Assembly: GCF_022440805.1 (NCBI RefSeq) | Contig: NZ_JAKNTK010000001.1 | Location: 3,534,001-3,598,000, forward strand | Reading direction: 5' to 3' | Source: Holdemania massiliensis | Lineage (GTDB): Bacteria > Bacillota_I > Bacilli_A > Erysipelotrichales > Erysipelotrichaceae | DNA length: 64,000 nucleotides | Shown here: positions 35,103 to 43,676 of the stretch, one piece after another | Layout of the letters: every line of letters starts with the position of its first letter | Position numbering within the stretch: position 1 is the first letter of the stretch | Made by a program: the position numbers and the translations under genes | The notes under the pieces: model-generated | What the model was told of the DNA's origin: nothing | Seen by the model: only the letters and a program-made list of their open reading frames with translations | Databases searched by the model: none

Positions 35103-35699
35103 TCAGCGATCAAAAGCCGGATTGTAGCGATAGTAGTTGCGGCAGTCCAAATCCTTGCGGACAAAGTCAAGGGCTTCGCCAAAACGCTGGAAATGAACAA
35201 TCTCACGTTCCCGCAAAAACAGCAGCGGTCCGTAAACTTCCGGATCTTTTGCCAGCCGCATCAGATTTTCATACGTCGTGCGGGCTTTCTGTTCGGCTGC
35301 CAGATCTTCTGACAGATCCGTAATCGGATCCCCCTTCGACTGAATATAGGCGGTAGTATAAGGAACGCCGTTAGCTCCCTGCGGATACACGCCGGCTGTA
35401 TGATCGACATAGTAATCGGCGGCATTGGCAGCTTTGATCTGCTGAGCGGAACAGCCTTTTAACAGCTGATAAACCATCGTAGCGATCATCTCTTCATGCG
35501 CCATCTCTTCGGTGCCGATGTCCGTCAACAGTGCCCGAACTTCAGGATACGGCATCGCGTAACGCTGGTTCAGATAACGGTCAGAAGCTCCCTTTTCTCC
35601 ATCCGAGCCGCCCAGCTGCGAAATGATCAGCTTTGCCATTGCCGGGTCCGGCTTCTGGATATTCACAGGATACTGCAGTTTTTTCTCATAGATCCACAT
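35103..35699 (-). CDS. cotJC: Spore coat protein CotJC (manganese catalase-like)
   Basis: 198 residues. Manganese-catalase fold with the metal-ligand helices seen as LLTDIGTEEMAHEEMIATMV, EQKARTTYENLM and LREREIVHFQRFGEAL. CotJC is a spore coat component made in the mother cell. Last gene of cotJABC, five bases or fewer after cotJB. Confidence 0.92.
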   Translation of the reverse strand: MWIYEKKLQYPVNIQKPDPAMAKLIISQLGGSDGEKGASDRYLNQRYAMPYPEVRALLTDIGTEEMAHEEMIATMVYQLLKGCSAQQIKAANAADYYVDHTAGVYPQGANGVPYTTAYIQSKGDPITDLSEDLAAEQKARTTYENLMRLAKDPEVYGPLLFLREREIVHFQRFGEALDFVRKDLDCRNYYRYNPAFDR

Positions 35700-35703
35700 G
35701 GAT

Positions 35704-35949
35704 TTATCCCTCTCTTTCCCACGGCCATGGACTATTGACCCAATCCCAGCGGCGTCCGCGGCTGTCCCGGCTGGTCAGCGGACCGCAGACACGGTTGTAT
35801 TCGTCCGCAGCCTTGCGGCGCAGACCGGTGACATAGCGATAATAGCTCAATGCGACTTCATTGTGAGGATGGGTGTCCAAAAATAAAACCGCTTCCTGAA
35901 TCGCAAAATCCAGTTCCTGCAGCTCGCGCAGCAATTCCTTCTTATTCAT
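35704..35949 (-). CDS. cotJB: Spore coat protein CotJB
   Basis: 81 residues from ATG 35949 (GGGAGG 8 nt upstream). Family pattern LQELDFAIQEAVLFLDTHP, ALSYYRYV and the tryptophan-rich end WDWVNSPWPWE. It overlaps cotJA by 8 bp, which supports this start. Confidence 0.92.
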   Translation of the reverse strand: MNKKELLRELQELDFAIQEAVLFLDTHPHNEVALSYYRYVTGLRRKAADEYNRVCGPLTSRDSRGRRWDWVNSPWPWEREG

Positions 35950-36568
35950 CCCGGCTGCCTCCCTTCCCCGTAAACGGCTTGTCCAGTTCGACAAACAGCG
36001 TGCCTCTTAATAAAGCGCGCGGACGATTGTAGATTTCCCGCTTTCCGGTCCAGCGCTGACGAATGACATACGGCATAGCCAGACTCCCGTTCCGGCAGTC
36101 ATTCTGATGTCCGCAGTCCGGATCTGGATCCTCTTGACAACCGCAGTCATGACCGCAGCCGCAGTCTTCCTGATCCCCGGTATCCTCGTCACAGCCGCAG
36201 TCGTCATCGTGATGGTGGCCGCAGCCGCAGTCCTCATCCGGGCAGCCACAGTCATGATGACCGCAGCCACAGTCATCCGGTTCTTCATCGCAGTCACAAT
36301 CGCAGTCACAGTCACAGCCGCAGCTCGGCGGACAAACTGGAGGCTTCGGATGGCAGCCGCAGCCGGCTGAAGAACTGACAGCCTCCTCGATTTCATCCTC
36401 CAAAAAATTCACTTCGTCAAAGCGAGTGCGGAAATCATGACTTCCGTTTGGACATTGAGGTCTGCACGGCGGAGTTGGACGATGCGGACGATCACATTCC
36501 GCTGCGAAATCCGCGTCGGATTCCATCCAGCTGCGCGGAATCCGGAGCGCTCTTTCTACGTTTCCCAT
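35942..36568 (-). CDS. cotJA: Spore coat-associated CotJA with a Cys/His/Asp-rich extension
   Basis: 208 residues from ATG 36568 (AAGGAG 8 nt upstream); CotJA is usually about 80. The last 45 residues (AMPYVIRQRW, IYNRPRALLRGTLFVELDKPF) are a normal CotJA core. In front lies a low-complexity block (about residues 70-158) with 23 cysteines mixed with Asp, Gly and His, such as CGCDCDCDCDCDEE and CGCGHHDCGC. The block could bind metal or form a cross-linked coat network; this is inference. A mother-cell promoter is expected; only a TATACAGT -10-like sequence about 45 nt upstream was seen. First gene of cotJABC. Confidence 0.82.
   Translation of the reverse strand: MGNVERALRIPRSWMESDADFAAECDRPHRPTPPCRPQCPNGSHDFRTRFDEVNFLEDEIEEAVSSSAGCGCHPKPPVCPPSCGCDCDCDCDCDEEPDDCGCGHHDCGCPDEDCGCGHHHDDDCGCDEDTGDQEDCGCGHDCGCQEDPDPDCGHQNDCRNGSLAMPYVIRQRWTGKREIYNRPRALLRGTLFVELDKPFTGKGGSRDE
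36095..36365. repeat. Degenerate tandem repeat encoding the Cys-rich block of CotJA
   Basis: Irregular repetition of units such as CCGCAGTC, CAGCCGCAG and CACAGTCA encoding Asp-Cys and Cys-Gly-Cys units. Such tracts expand and contract by slippage, so length may vary between strains. Confidence 0.75.
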
Positions 36569-36659
36569 TTGACATTCTCCTTTCCGGTCAAACTTTCGTT
36601 GACCCACTGTATAATATTGTGCAGACGGGCCAGGAGTTGGGGAGATAGCCGTGATGGAA

Positions 36660-36692
36660 AACAAAAAGACACTCACTTTTTTGTGAATGTCT
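36660..36692 (-). terminator. Terminator after mgtE
   Basis: Minus strand AAGACATTCAC / GTGAGTGTCTT followed by TTTGTTTT. Confidence 0.75.
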
Positions 36693-36741
36693 TGAAATTG
36701 GAGATGGAATTGAATTTTTCTACACCGTTGTCGGTTACAGC

Positions 36742-38073
36742 TTACAAAGCAAACAGATGCGTAGCGATCGCAAAATAGATCATGATGGAACAAGTATCCA
36801 CAATGGTTGTGATCAGCGGCGCCGCCATGATGGCTGGATCCAAATGGACTTTCTTAGCCAGCAGCGGAAGCATGCAGCCGATCAGCTCCGCCAGATAAAC
36901 CGTACACATTAAGGAAACTCCCAGCAAGACCGCCAGCCGCGGATCCTGATACATCAAGATGATCCGCAGACCGTTGACCAGAGCCAGCGCTGCGCCGACA
37001 ATCAGGGCAATCCGGCTTTCCTTAAACGCGACTTTAAACAGATCGCCGAAGCGAATTTCATCAGTCGCAATCCCGCGAATGACCAGGGTTGAGCTTTGTG
37101 TACCGCAGTTTCCCCCAGTATCCATCAGCATCGGGATAAATGAAACCAAAAGCGGGATCGCCGAAATCGTTTCTTCATAACGGGAAATGATCGTCCCGGT
37201 AATCGTAGCTGAAAGCATTAAAAACAACAGCCACAAAATCCGATGTTTGGCATGATTGAAAACGGAAGTGCCGAAGTAGGAGTCATCGCTGGGCTGAACC
37301 GCCGCCATCAAGGCGATATCCTCGGCCATTTCTTCCTGATAGACCTCCATCGCATCGTCAAAGGTAACGATGCCGACCATGCAGTTCTCAGTATCGACGA
37401 CCGGAATGGAAATCAGCCGGTACTTTTGGAACAGTTTGGATACTTCTTCCTGATCATAATGCGTCCGCACGGAAATCACATGGGTTTCCATCAGATCGCC
37501 GATCCGGACATTCTCATCGTTTAAAAGCAGGCTTTTCGCTGTGACGATCCCCAGCAGTTTTTTATTTTCAATGACATAACATGTGTAAATCGTTTCCTGA
37601 TCAATGCCAACGCGCTTGATTTTCGCAATCGCTTCCCGCACGGTCATCGTCTTTTTCAAATCAACATACTCGGTCGTCATGATGCTGCCGGCGCTGTCCT
37701 GCGGATACTGAAGCAGCTCATTGATACGCGAACGGGTTTCCTTATCGGTAACATCCAAAATCCGTTCCACAACATTCGCCGGCATTTCTTCCAGGATATC
37801 GACGGTATCATCCATAAACATATCCTCAAAGATATCTTTCAGTTCTTTTTCCGTAAACGTGCTGATCAGCGCCTGCTGCATCTCCGTGTTCATGTTGGTG
37901 AACACCTCCGCCGCCGTTTCCTTGGCGATCAGACGGAAAAGGATGACCATGCTTTCCTGGGGAAATTGTTCAAGCAATTCCGCCAGGTCCACGCTGTTCA
38001 TCTCATTGAGTTCTTTTTTGATCTGAGCGTATTTTTTTGCATATAAAAGCTCGGTGATGGTTTTGACTGTCAT
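36742..38073 (-). CDS. mgtE: Magnesium transporter MgtE
   Basis: 443 residues from ATG 38073 (AAGGAGG upstream). Order: MgtE N domain of helical repeats (about 1-125, with the LAELLEQFPQES pattern), a CBS pair (about 130-250) and five membrane helices. The membrane part has the signature FIPMLMDTGGNCGTQSSTL and PLITTIVDTCS with pore aspartates. It is a homodimeric Mg2+ channel gated by intracellular Mg2+ bound to the N and CBS domains. No M-box riboswitch is visible upstream, but a short upstream ORF is. Confidence 0.93.
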   Translation of the reverse strand: MTVKTITELLYAKKYAQIKKELNEMNSVDLAELLEQFPQESMVILFRLIAKETAAEVFTNMNTEMQQALISTFTEKELKDIFEDMFMDDTVDILEEMPANVVERILDVTDKETRSRINELLQYPQDSAGSIMTTEYVDLKKTMTVREAIAKIKRVGIDQETIYTCYVIENKKLLGIVTAKSLLLNDENVRIGDLMETHVISVRTHYDQEEVSKLFQKYRLISIPVVDTENCMVGIVTFDDAMEVYQEEMAEDIALMAAVQPSDDSYFGTSVFNHAKHRILWLLFLMLSATITGTIISRYEETISAIPLLVSFIPMLMDTGGNCGTQSSTLVIRGIATDEIRFGDLFKVAFKESRIALIVGAALALVNGLRIILMYQDPRLAVLLGVSLMCTVYLAELIGCMLPLLAKKVHLDPAIMAAPLITTIVDTCSIMIYFAIATHLFAL

Positions 38074-38136
38074 ACTTTGCCCTCCTTCAAGTTTGTTCTT
38101 CAAGTTCGCAAAGCATGAATAAAACGTCCTGGAGCT

Positions 38137-38232
38137 TTATTTTTGGGCAGACTCGCCCTCCAGAAGCGGAAAGAATGAATTTCCCGTTTTATTGATGCCT
38201 TGCCTGCAACTACTACCGCCCGGGTTATCCAT
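38137..38232 (-). CDS. 31-codon upstream ORF in the mgtE leader
   Basis: ATG 38232 has GGAGG 8 nt upstream and opens a 31-residue peptide beginning MDNPGGSSCRQG and ending LLEGESAQK. Its last codons lie in a structure (GGGC/GCCC inside CTGGAG/CTCCAG), and mgtE starts 64 nt after its stop. Leader peptides controlling Mg2+ transporters are known in enterics (MgtL); any such role here is inference. Confidence 0.45.
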   Translation of the reverse strand: MDNPGGSSCRQGINKTGNSFFPLLEGESAQK

Positions 38233-38517
38233 TCGTTCCACCTCCCTCTTTTGCCGAAGTCCAGCTTCAGCCACTGTTTTTAGTGTATTTCCAATTTGTT
38301 AGATTGTCAATATTTTTAACAAAGAATTGATTGAATTCTTTTTCTTCTCCGCTTAAATTTTTCTTCGCTTTCGAATCTTGTTGTTTCTCAAGATCTTGAT
38401 GCAGCGCTTCTCTCGTCTAACCGACTTTCTGTCCTTCCCCACTCTGTCTTTTTTTCAATTTTAGCTTTATAATAAAAGCAGAAACAGGCCTCATGTGTTA
38501 ATAAAAGAAAGGCATTT

Positions 38518-39027
38518 ATGAAAACACGAAGCTGGAAGTTATTTCTTAATCCTGATGGGATGATTCTCCTCTTTCTGGTTATCCAGCTGGGATTGTCCTG
38601 GAACGAAAAGCGGTGCTGGCCAGTTCCCGTAAGCCTCTGTCCCATTCAAAATGGACTGTCTTGTCAAAGTATAGATCTGGTCACGCCTTACTGCACAGAC
38701 ATCCATGTCTATGATTATGCCTTTTTGTTTTCCTGCTTTTTTCTTTTTCTTGTTTATCGGTTTTGGAAAACGCGGAACCGATGGCTGATCTTAGATTTGA
38801 TTTACTGGCTGGCTGTCGCACTTTACGCATGGAGCGCCTGGTATACTCAATTTTACGTTGTTAGCCAAACTTCTTGGCTTTATCTGGCTTTTCTGCGCTG
38901 GATTACGCTGACCTTTTTTCACGACCCGCTTAATTTCAGCCTCTTTTTATTGATGTCCATCTGTTGTTTAAAGTCATTGTTTGTTCTGCTTTCTGGAATT
39001 CAAGGAGGAACCGATCATGAAGAATAA
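38518..39027 (+). CDS. Membrane protein of unknown function
   Basis: 169 residues with four hydrophobic segments (about 13-27, 66-80, 90-108 and 138-158) and paired cysteines outside (CPIQNGLSC, TPYC). Weak SD (AAAGG). A TATAAT at 38468-38473 may be its -10. It overlaps the next gene by 11 bp. Not recognised as a known family. Confidence 0.6.
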   Translation: MKTRSWKLFLNPDGMILLFLVIQLGLSWNEKRCWPVPVSLCPIQNGLSCQSIDLVTPYCTDIHVYDYAFLFSCFFLFLVYRFWKTRNRWLILDLIYWLAVALYAWSAWYTQFYVVSQTSWLYLAFLRWITLTFFHDPLNFSLFLLMSICCLKSLFVLLSGIQGGTDHEE

Positions 39028-39307
39028 AATCACCTGCCCGCACTGCGGCCACACTCTGCCGCTTAGGCCTCTATCATTCTTATTCCAGCGAATCGAATGT
39101 CCGCATTGTCACAGCCGGTATCGCCTTTCCTTGACATGGCCGGTTTGCATTTTGATCGCCATTCTGGCACTATCTCTTGCAGGTCTGCATTTTTTCACCG
39201 GCCTGATCGTCTACCTTTTTGTGATTTTTATCCTTATTTACTTCTTTCTGCCATTTTGGATCAACAACAATCTCATTCGAATTCAAATGCGGAAAAGACA
39301 AGATTAA
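39017..39307 (+). CDS. Zinc-ribbon membrane protein
   Basis: 96 residues from ATG 39017 (AAGGAGG 8 nt upstream). N-terminal zinc ribbon CPHCGH ... CPHCHS, then two adjacent membrane helices (about 37-82) and a basic tail. Overlap with the upstream membrane protein gene suggests a two-gene unit. This architecture recurs in Firmicutes without known function. Confidence 0.65.
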   Translation: MKNKITCPHCGHTLPLRPLSFLFQRIECPHCHSRYRLSLTWPVCILIAILALSLAGLHFFTGLIVYLFVIFILIYFFLPFWINNNLIRIQMRKRQD

Positions 39308-39802
39308 AAAACTGCAGTGTCCCTGACACTCCAGTTCCATTATTTCCATCCTACACCTAGGGCCTAATCCAATAAGCCGCATAGAAACCAACTCAATAAG
39401 CGGATTGTTATTGTCATAACTATCCCCTTATCAAATTCTAATTTAGAAGGATTAACCAATACTACAAAAATTCGTATTTATTATGGTCAAGATGCTCCTA
39501 GGTATATAGAAGAAATTTTCAATAAAAAATAGTGTTGTTACCAGCTGGTAAAGACAGCCTAAACAGCCGCAAGTACGCATAGTTACCTAAAGCATGAGAA
39601 GCGGACTATGGACTTAATGGAACAAAAGTGTCCTATTGGGTGCCCAAAAGAAAATGGTGTCTTGCAAGAACCGCTAAAGCAATATAAGATTTAATTCGAA
39701 AGATACGCGCTGAAACATTAGAATTGAAAAAACGCGGAGCGAATACGCTATAGGAGGAAAAGGCGTACTCAGCAAACTATAACTTGAAAGGGAGGAATTG
39801 CT
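39308..39802. other. Gene-fragment region at the left edge of the AT-rich island
   Basis: About 39432-39531 on the plus strand encodes a start-less fragment ending LTNTTKIRIYYGQDAPRYIEE and a stop. A later stretch (39610-39692) can be read as short broken frames. It looks like debris of transferred genes. Base composition drops from here to about 48.2 kb. Confidence 0.4.
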
Positions 39803-39982
39803 ATGTTTGAGAAAAAGGAGAAAAGATTTAGTCTAAAGGAAGAAGATAACTATACTTTCGGAGCGATTAGGGTTATAGTTGATACAATAACTGGTGTTAA
39901 TTATATTATGACAGTAGGTGTTGGAGGTTCGTCAATTACGCCTTTGCTTGATAGCGATGGTAATGTAGTTGTTGATAAATAA
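39803..39982 (+). CDS. DUF6440-like small protein
   Basis: 59 residues, from ATG 39803 with GGGAGG 7 nt upstream. Pattern KRFSLKEEDNY...IRVIVDTITGVNYIM...SITPLLDSDGNVVVD fits the DUF6440 family, short beta-rich proteins common on mobile or accessory DNA in Clostridia. Function unknown. Its 3' end overlaps the convergent gene by 47 bp. Confidence 0.6.
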   Translation: MFEKKEKRFSLKEEDNYTFGAIRVIVDTITGVNYIMTVGVGGSSITPLLDSDGNVVVDK

Positions 39983-40229
39983 CTTCCAATTTATCATTTT
40001 GATAATCTGCGGTCAGCTCCTTCATTTCGTTCTCAACAAGTTCCTGCTTCTGTGTCTGAAGCATACGATAGTAATATTGGGACGAAATATTACGCTGTAA
40101 AGTTCTTACGCTCCAAGTTTGCATAGTTGCTTCTTTCTCATACCAAGCAGGTAAGAAAAGCAATAAACCCACAAGGAATATTCCAAATATAAACTTTTTA
40201 ATTGCCCTAAAAAACAATTTCATTACCAT
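39936..40229 (-). CDS. Small single-helix membrane protein
   Basis: 97 residues from ATG 40229 (GGGGAG 6 nt upstream). One transmembrane helix (about 12-30) and a charged, probably coiled C-terminal part (LQRNISSQYYYRMLQTQKQE). No family recognised. The 47-bp tail overlap with the DUF6440 gene makes the exact end doubtful. Confidence 0.45.
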   Translation of the reverse strand: MVMKLFFRAIKKFIFGIFLVGLLLFLPAWYEKEATMQTWSVRTLQRNISSQYYYRMLQTQKQELVENEMKELTADYQNDKLEVIYQQLHYHRYQAKA

Positions 40230-40276
40230 AACCATCTCCCCATTTTATACTCAGCAACTTCTCGTTAAGCGTGAAT

Positions 40277-40849
40277 TTAGAGTCTTATTTGCTCAATAAT
40301 AAGTTTTGTGTTTTCGCCTACGGACTTTGTTCCATCCACTCGTATAATAGGACAGTTTAAAGATTGCAGCCATTCTTCAACTTCATTTTCAGCTCTAAGT
40401 TGAACAAGATGAAAGAAGTTATTTTCCTGATCATGTAAATCTCCGCCCGGCAGCATTCTATTACCAAATTTCTGAAAAGAACGATTTTTAACGCGTTGTA
40501 TCCGAACAGCTTTCGGAACATCAAGCAAAATGACATACTGAAAATAGGGATAGAACCATTCTCCGTAATCCCCTTTTACGGAAGCAAGAACAAAATTTTC
40601 ATACATTTTAATTTCATTGAAAAGGAGCTTTGCAGCTTCTTCGCGGGTGCGCGGATATGCATAAATACCATGAAGATCCGCCGCAGGAAAATACAGTCTT
40701 TCGTTATCAATAAAATGAAAATTTAATTTCTCTGCTAAGACTTTTCCCAACGTACTCTTTCCAGCCCCATTTAGGCCGCATACAATTATTCCTGTTCCCA
40801 CAAATTTTTCTCCATTAAACACTGATTTTGCAATCAGTTTATCACTCAC
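40277..40849 (-). CDS. Small P-loop kinase-like ATPase
   Basis: 190 residues. Walker A CGLNGAGKSTLGK near residue 25, a lid-like RTREEAA, and RIQRVKNRSFQKFG suggest a nucleotide- or shikimate-kinase-like fold (AAA_18/33 type). Substrate unknown. AT-rich island gene. Confidence 0.65.
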   Translation of the reverse strand: MSDKLIAKSVFNGEKFVGTGIIVCGLNGAGKSTLGKVLAEKLNFHFIDNERLYFPAADLHGIYAYPRTREEAAKLLFNEIKMYENFVLASVKGDYGEWFYPYFQYVILLDVPKAVRIQRVKNRSFQKFGNRMLPGGDLHDQENNFFHLVQLRAENEVEEWLQSLNCPIIRVDGTKSVGENTKLIIEQIRL

Positions 40850-40870
40850 GATAAACTGGAATTGTTTAGC

Positions 40871-41196
40871 TTACTGCTTTGTATACTTTCTTAACTGTAT
40901 ATCAATATCCCTACCTCCATACATCACACGGATTATCGTAACGACAGCATCCTTTGGATCTGGAATGTAAAGCACGCAGTAATTGTCTACAGGCATGATA
41001 CGCAGCCCTCGGCTGTGCCACGGCTCATTCTCGTATGCACGAAAACGCTCTGGCATCTAGTCAAGTTCCATGATACTTTCTTCCTGTCGGTCAAGCTGGC
41101 CTGCCGCATTTTCTGGGGACTGGAGTTCAAATGCAATATATTCATAAATATTTCTAAGATCTCTGTCTGATCTAAGATCTCAATTTCAAAGATCAT
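40871..41196 (-). pseudogene. RelE/ParE-type toxin gene with a frameshift and a nonsense codon
   Basis: Intact relatives read through DLRNIYEYIAFELQSPENA to ELDQMPERFRAYENEPWHS and VIRVMYGGRDIDIQLRKY. Here the frame breaks after about 12 codons (MIFEIEILDQTE, then a one-base shift into RNIYEYIAFELQS). In the correct frame TAG at 41057-41059 replaces the usual Gln codon (ELD-stop-MPERFRA). The remaining part from 41056 is a 61-codon frame. The toxin is therefore probably inactive. It starts in an ATGA overlap with the antitoxin gene. Confidence 0.8.
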
Positions 41197-41501
41197 AAAT
41201 TATAATCCTTGCGAATATCTGAAAATACCTTACTTGCTGGCTTTGTACGGCCAGCCTTCATGTCTGCATAACCTTTCTCTAATTCTTCATTTATCTGTTC
41301 CTCTGATAAAATGCTCATATCTAATGATCTTGCAGAAGGTATCTTGACCTCAAAAGGCAATCCTCTGTGAAGGATAATCTGCTTATAGAACATATTGATT
41401 GCATTGGATGCAGGAATGCCAAGTGCGGAGAGAATTCCCTCTGCCTGCTCCTTTACCTCTGGTTCAATTCTGGCATAGAGATTTGCTGATTTTGCTGCCA
41501 T
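41193..41501 (-). CDS. RelB/DinJ-type antitoxin
   Basis: 102 residues from ATG 41501 (GGAAGGAG upstream). Ribbon-helix-helix start SANLYARIEPEVKEQAEGIL, then ALGIPASNAINMFYKQI and LPFEVKIPS are typical of RelB/DinJ. A disordered C-terminus normally wraps the toxin. It would still autoregulate its promoter (TTGTAC-16 nt-TATAAA upstream). It has outlived its toxin partner. Confidence 0.85.
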   Translation of the reverse strand: MAAKSANLYARIEPEVKEQAEGILSALGIPASNAINMFYKQIILHRGLPFEVKIPSARSLDMSILSEEQINEELEKGYADMKAGRTKPASKVFSDIRKDYNL

Positions 41502-41867
41502 CGTAATCGCTCCTTCCAAAAACGTATATTTTTTCTTCTATTTATAGTATATTCACTTGTCAGTACAATAGCAATACATTTTTGAAGTATGCAATCATTC
41601 ATTAAAATCTGTCGAAGCTCTTACATGTTGTGACCTCTCTGTACCTGTAATCATCATTTCTGATCTCTGCATACATATCGTTGACCGTACCAATTGTGAG
41701 TAAGTCCAAGCTGCGAATAGAAAGTCCAAGCTGTACGCATCACAGCAGAAACAAGGGAGTTGTCATTTCTCGATCAGTTGAGCGAAGTTTTTTTTAGACT
41801 GGACGTCCGTCTGCATATTCAATCCCCAAAGCTGGATCAGTTGTGAAAGAACATGATAAATATAAAT
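41502..41867. other. 366-bp gap with no gene
   Basis: The first 60 bases hold the antitoxin promoter. The rest has short broken frames and looks like remnant DNA. Confidence 0.35.
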
Positions 41868-42218
41868 TTATTTAACATCTTGATTTGCTGGAGTTTTCAG
41901 TGTAATACCATACACAGTATTTATTTGAAGTGGAGCACTTTCTGCTATTTCACCATTGTAATACACAGTAATTTCATCTCCAACAGAAACATCTGTATAA
42001 CTGTCTTTGTTTTCCACATTTAATGAAACTTTACAGCTCGACCCATTAGGATAACCCTCTGTATTGATATAGATGACAATAAAGTTATCTTGTACTTTTT
42101 CTACAATTCCAGTAATACTTGGCTCATTTTCTATGATATAATTCATAGTTCGACTGCTACAACCTACAATACCTATTACGCAGGCCAATGCTAAAGTGAA
42201 CACTAAACACCTTTTCAT
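41868..42218 (-). CDS. DUF3221-like lipoprotein
   Basis: 116 residues from ATG 42218 (GAGGTGG upstream). Signal with VIGIVGC lipobox; the mature domain (ITGIVEKVQDNFIVIYIN ... VSVGDEITVYYNGEI) is a small beta-barrel of the type seen in DUF3221 and related lipoproteins. Function unknown. Confidence 0.6.
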   Translation of the reverse strand: MKRCLVFTLALACVIGIVGCSSRTMNYIIENEPSITGIVEKVQDNFIVIYINTEGYPNGSSCKVSLNVENKDSYTDVSVGDEITVYYNGEIAESAPLQINTVYGITLKTPANQDVK

Positions 42219-42282
42219 ATATATCCACCTCATAAATCTCAACATTTTTAATTCTTCCATCATGATAAATCTTTCAAAATGA

Positions 42283-42846
42283 TCACATGGGTTTTAGATT
42301 TTTATTAAGCCGATCTACCATCCAAGCAATGCGCTTTTCCCGTCCAGCATCTGTTTTTGCATCAAGATATGCCCGTGTATAAGTTTTCTTGACGGATAGA
42401 GACATGGCTTGAAAATTTGTGTGAGCGAGTTCATGCTTCTCCAACAGTGCGGACAGACAGGCTATTTCCTCTTCTGTAATGATGGCCAGAGGGTTAGAAG
42501 CTTCCCACTGGCCGTTCTTTTTAGCCTCATCTATTTTCTTCCTGCCCAAATCCGTCATCAGCCCTTCTTCTTCAAGTTTTTTCACCAATGCCTTATTCTT
42601 CTCTGACCATTTGCTGTTCTTTCTGCGCAGAGAAAAATATTTCTTATATGTCTTATCATCAATCTTCTCCATCTGTCCGTCAATCCAACCAAAACAGAGA
42701 GCCTCTTCCAACGCTTCTGCTGCTTTAATAGTTTTGGGTCCACCCGACTTGCCGAACAAAAGCCAAATACCGTCCTCTGATAAACAATGTTTACAGAGCC
42801 ATTCACGAAATTCTTCTCTGTTGGCAAATTTCATTGTTTCGCTCAT
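42283..42846 (-). CDS. YdeI/OmdA-type protein
   Basis: 187 residues. Family features: GIWLLFGKSGGPKTIKAAEALEEALCFGWIDGQ near the start and KKTYTRAYLDAKTDAGREKRI at the end, typical of YdeI/OmpD-associated (OmdA) proteins. Cytoplasmic. Loosely linked to stress and antimicrobial resistance in other bacteria; mechanism unknown. Confidence 0.8.
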   Translation of the reverse strand: MSETMKFANREEFREWLCKHCLSEDGIWLLFGKSGGPKTIKAAEALEEALCFGWIDGQMEKIDDKTYKKYFSLRRKNSKWSEKNKALVKKLEEEGLMTDLGRKKIDEAKKNGQWEASNPLAIITEEEIACLSALLEKHELAHTNFQAMSLSVKKTYTRAYLDAKTDAGREKRIAWMVDRLNKNLKPM

Positions 42847-43048
42847 CTTGTGTCCTCCTTAACATCTACTTTGACAAAGCTCGCAAATTTCTATATAATC
42901 TTGCAACCTATTAACACCATAGTATGGATACGATCCTTTTTCTCTATTTTTTGAAGTAATTAGAATTCTTTCAGAGCCCAATATCTCACAGCAGTCATTC
43001 CTGAATTAGTTTCATTTTCTTTCCCACAAATTTAAATTTACATTATTC

Positions 43049-43627
43049 TTAATAAATGGATTTTCCAAACTCATAAGCTTCTGTTAAATGCTCTGTTTTA
43101 TCTATCTGTGGTCTTCCATTTGTGTCACCGCAGCCACCAGCTAACACCATTCCTTTATCATTGAAACCAATATAATTTATAATTGTAAACTTATAATAAG
43201 ATACCGCCTGTTCATATGTCCAGAAGAAGTTATCTGCCGATGTCATTAGTAATGCTGCATCTTTTACTGGGTATTTTTCATATCGTCCATATGATGGATT
43301 ACTATCTTCTTCTGCAATACAATAAAACCGTTCAATAAATGCTTTTAGTTTTGAGGATATTGTCCAAAAGAGAAGCGGAGATGCAAATACAATGCAATCC
43401 GCCGATATAATTTTATGAACGAAATCATTAAACGCATCTTTTTGAACACAGGGTTTGCCGTAACGGCAAGCATTACATCCAATACACCCTTTCACTTCAA
43501 ATTTATTCAACGATACTTTCTCTACTTCATGACCAGCATCAAGAGCCCCTCTAATAAATGCATTCACTAATTGATTGGTATTTCCATTTGGACGTCCACC
43601 ACCAACAACGACTAATATTTTTTTCAT
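43049..43627 (-). CDS. Flavodoxin-like NAD(P)H-dependent FMN oxidoreductase
   Basis: 192 residues from ATG 43627 with GGAGG upstream. FMN_red fold: ILVVVGGGRPNGNTNQLV (phosphate loop), GCIGCNACRYGKPC (Cys cluster usual in this subfamily), VFASPLLFWTISSKLKAFIER. Probable quinone- or disulfide-reducing enzyme in the cytoplasm. Confidence 0.85.
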   Translation of the reverse strand: MKKILVVVGGGRPNGNTNQLVNAFIRGALDAGHEVEKVSLNKFEVKGCIGCNACRYGKPCVQKDAFNDFVHKIISADCIVFASPLLFWTISSKLKAFIERFYCIAEEDSNPSYGRYEKYPVKDAALLMTSADNFFWTYEQAVSYYKFTIINYIGFNDKGMVLAGGCGDTNGRPQIDKTEHLTEAYEFGKSIY

Positions 43628-43676
43628 CATTTACCTCCACAAATACCGATTTTCCGATACGAAAAGCTGAAATTTG

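Noticed and set aside
36007..36396. Long alternative frames on both strands over cotJA
   Set aside because: They are products of the Cys-Asp repeat read in other frames; composition (Ala, Thr, Val runs) is artefactual.
38104..38300. M-box magnesium riboswitch upstream of mgtE
   Set aside because: None of the conserved M-box core sequences are visible; only the upstream ORF and simple stems.
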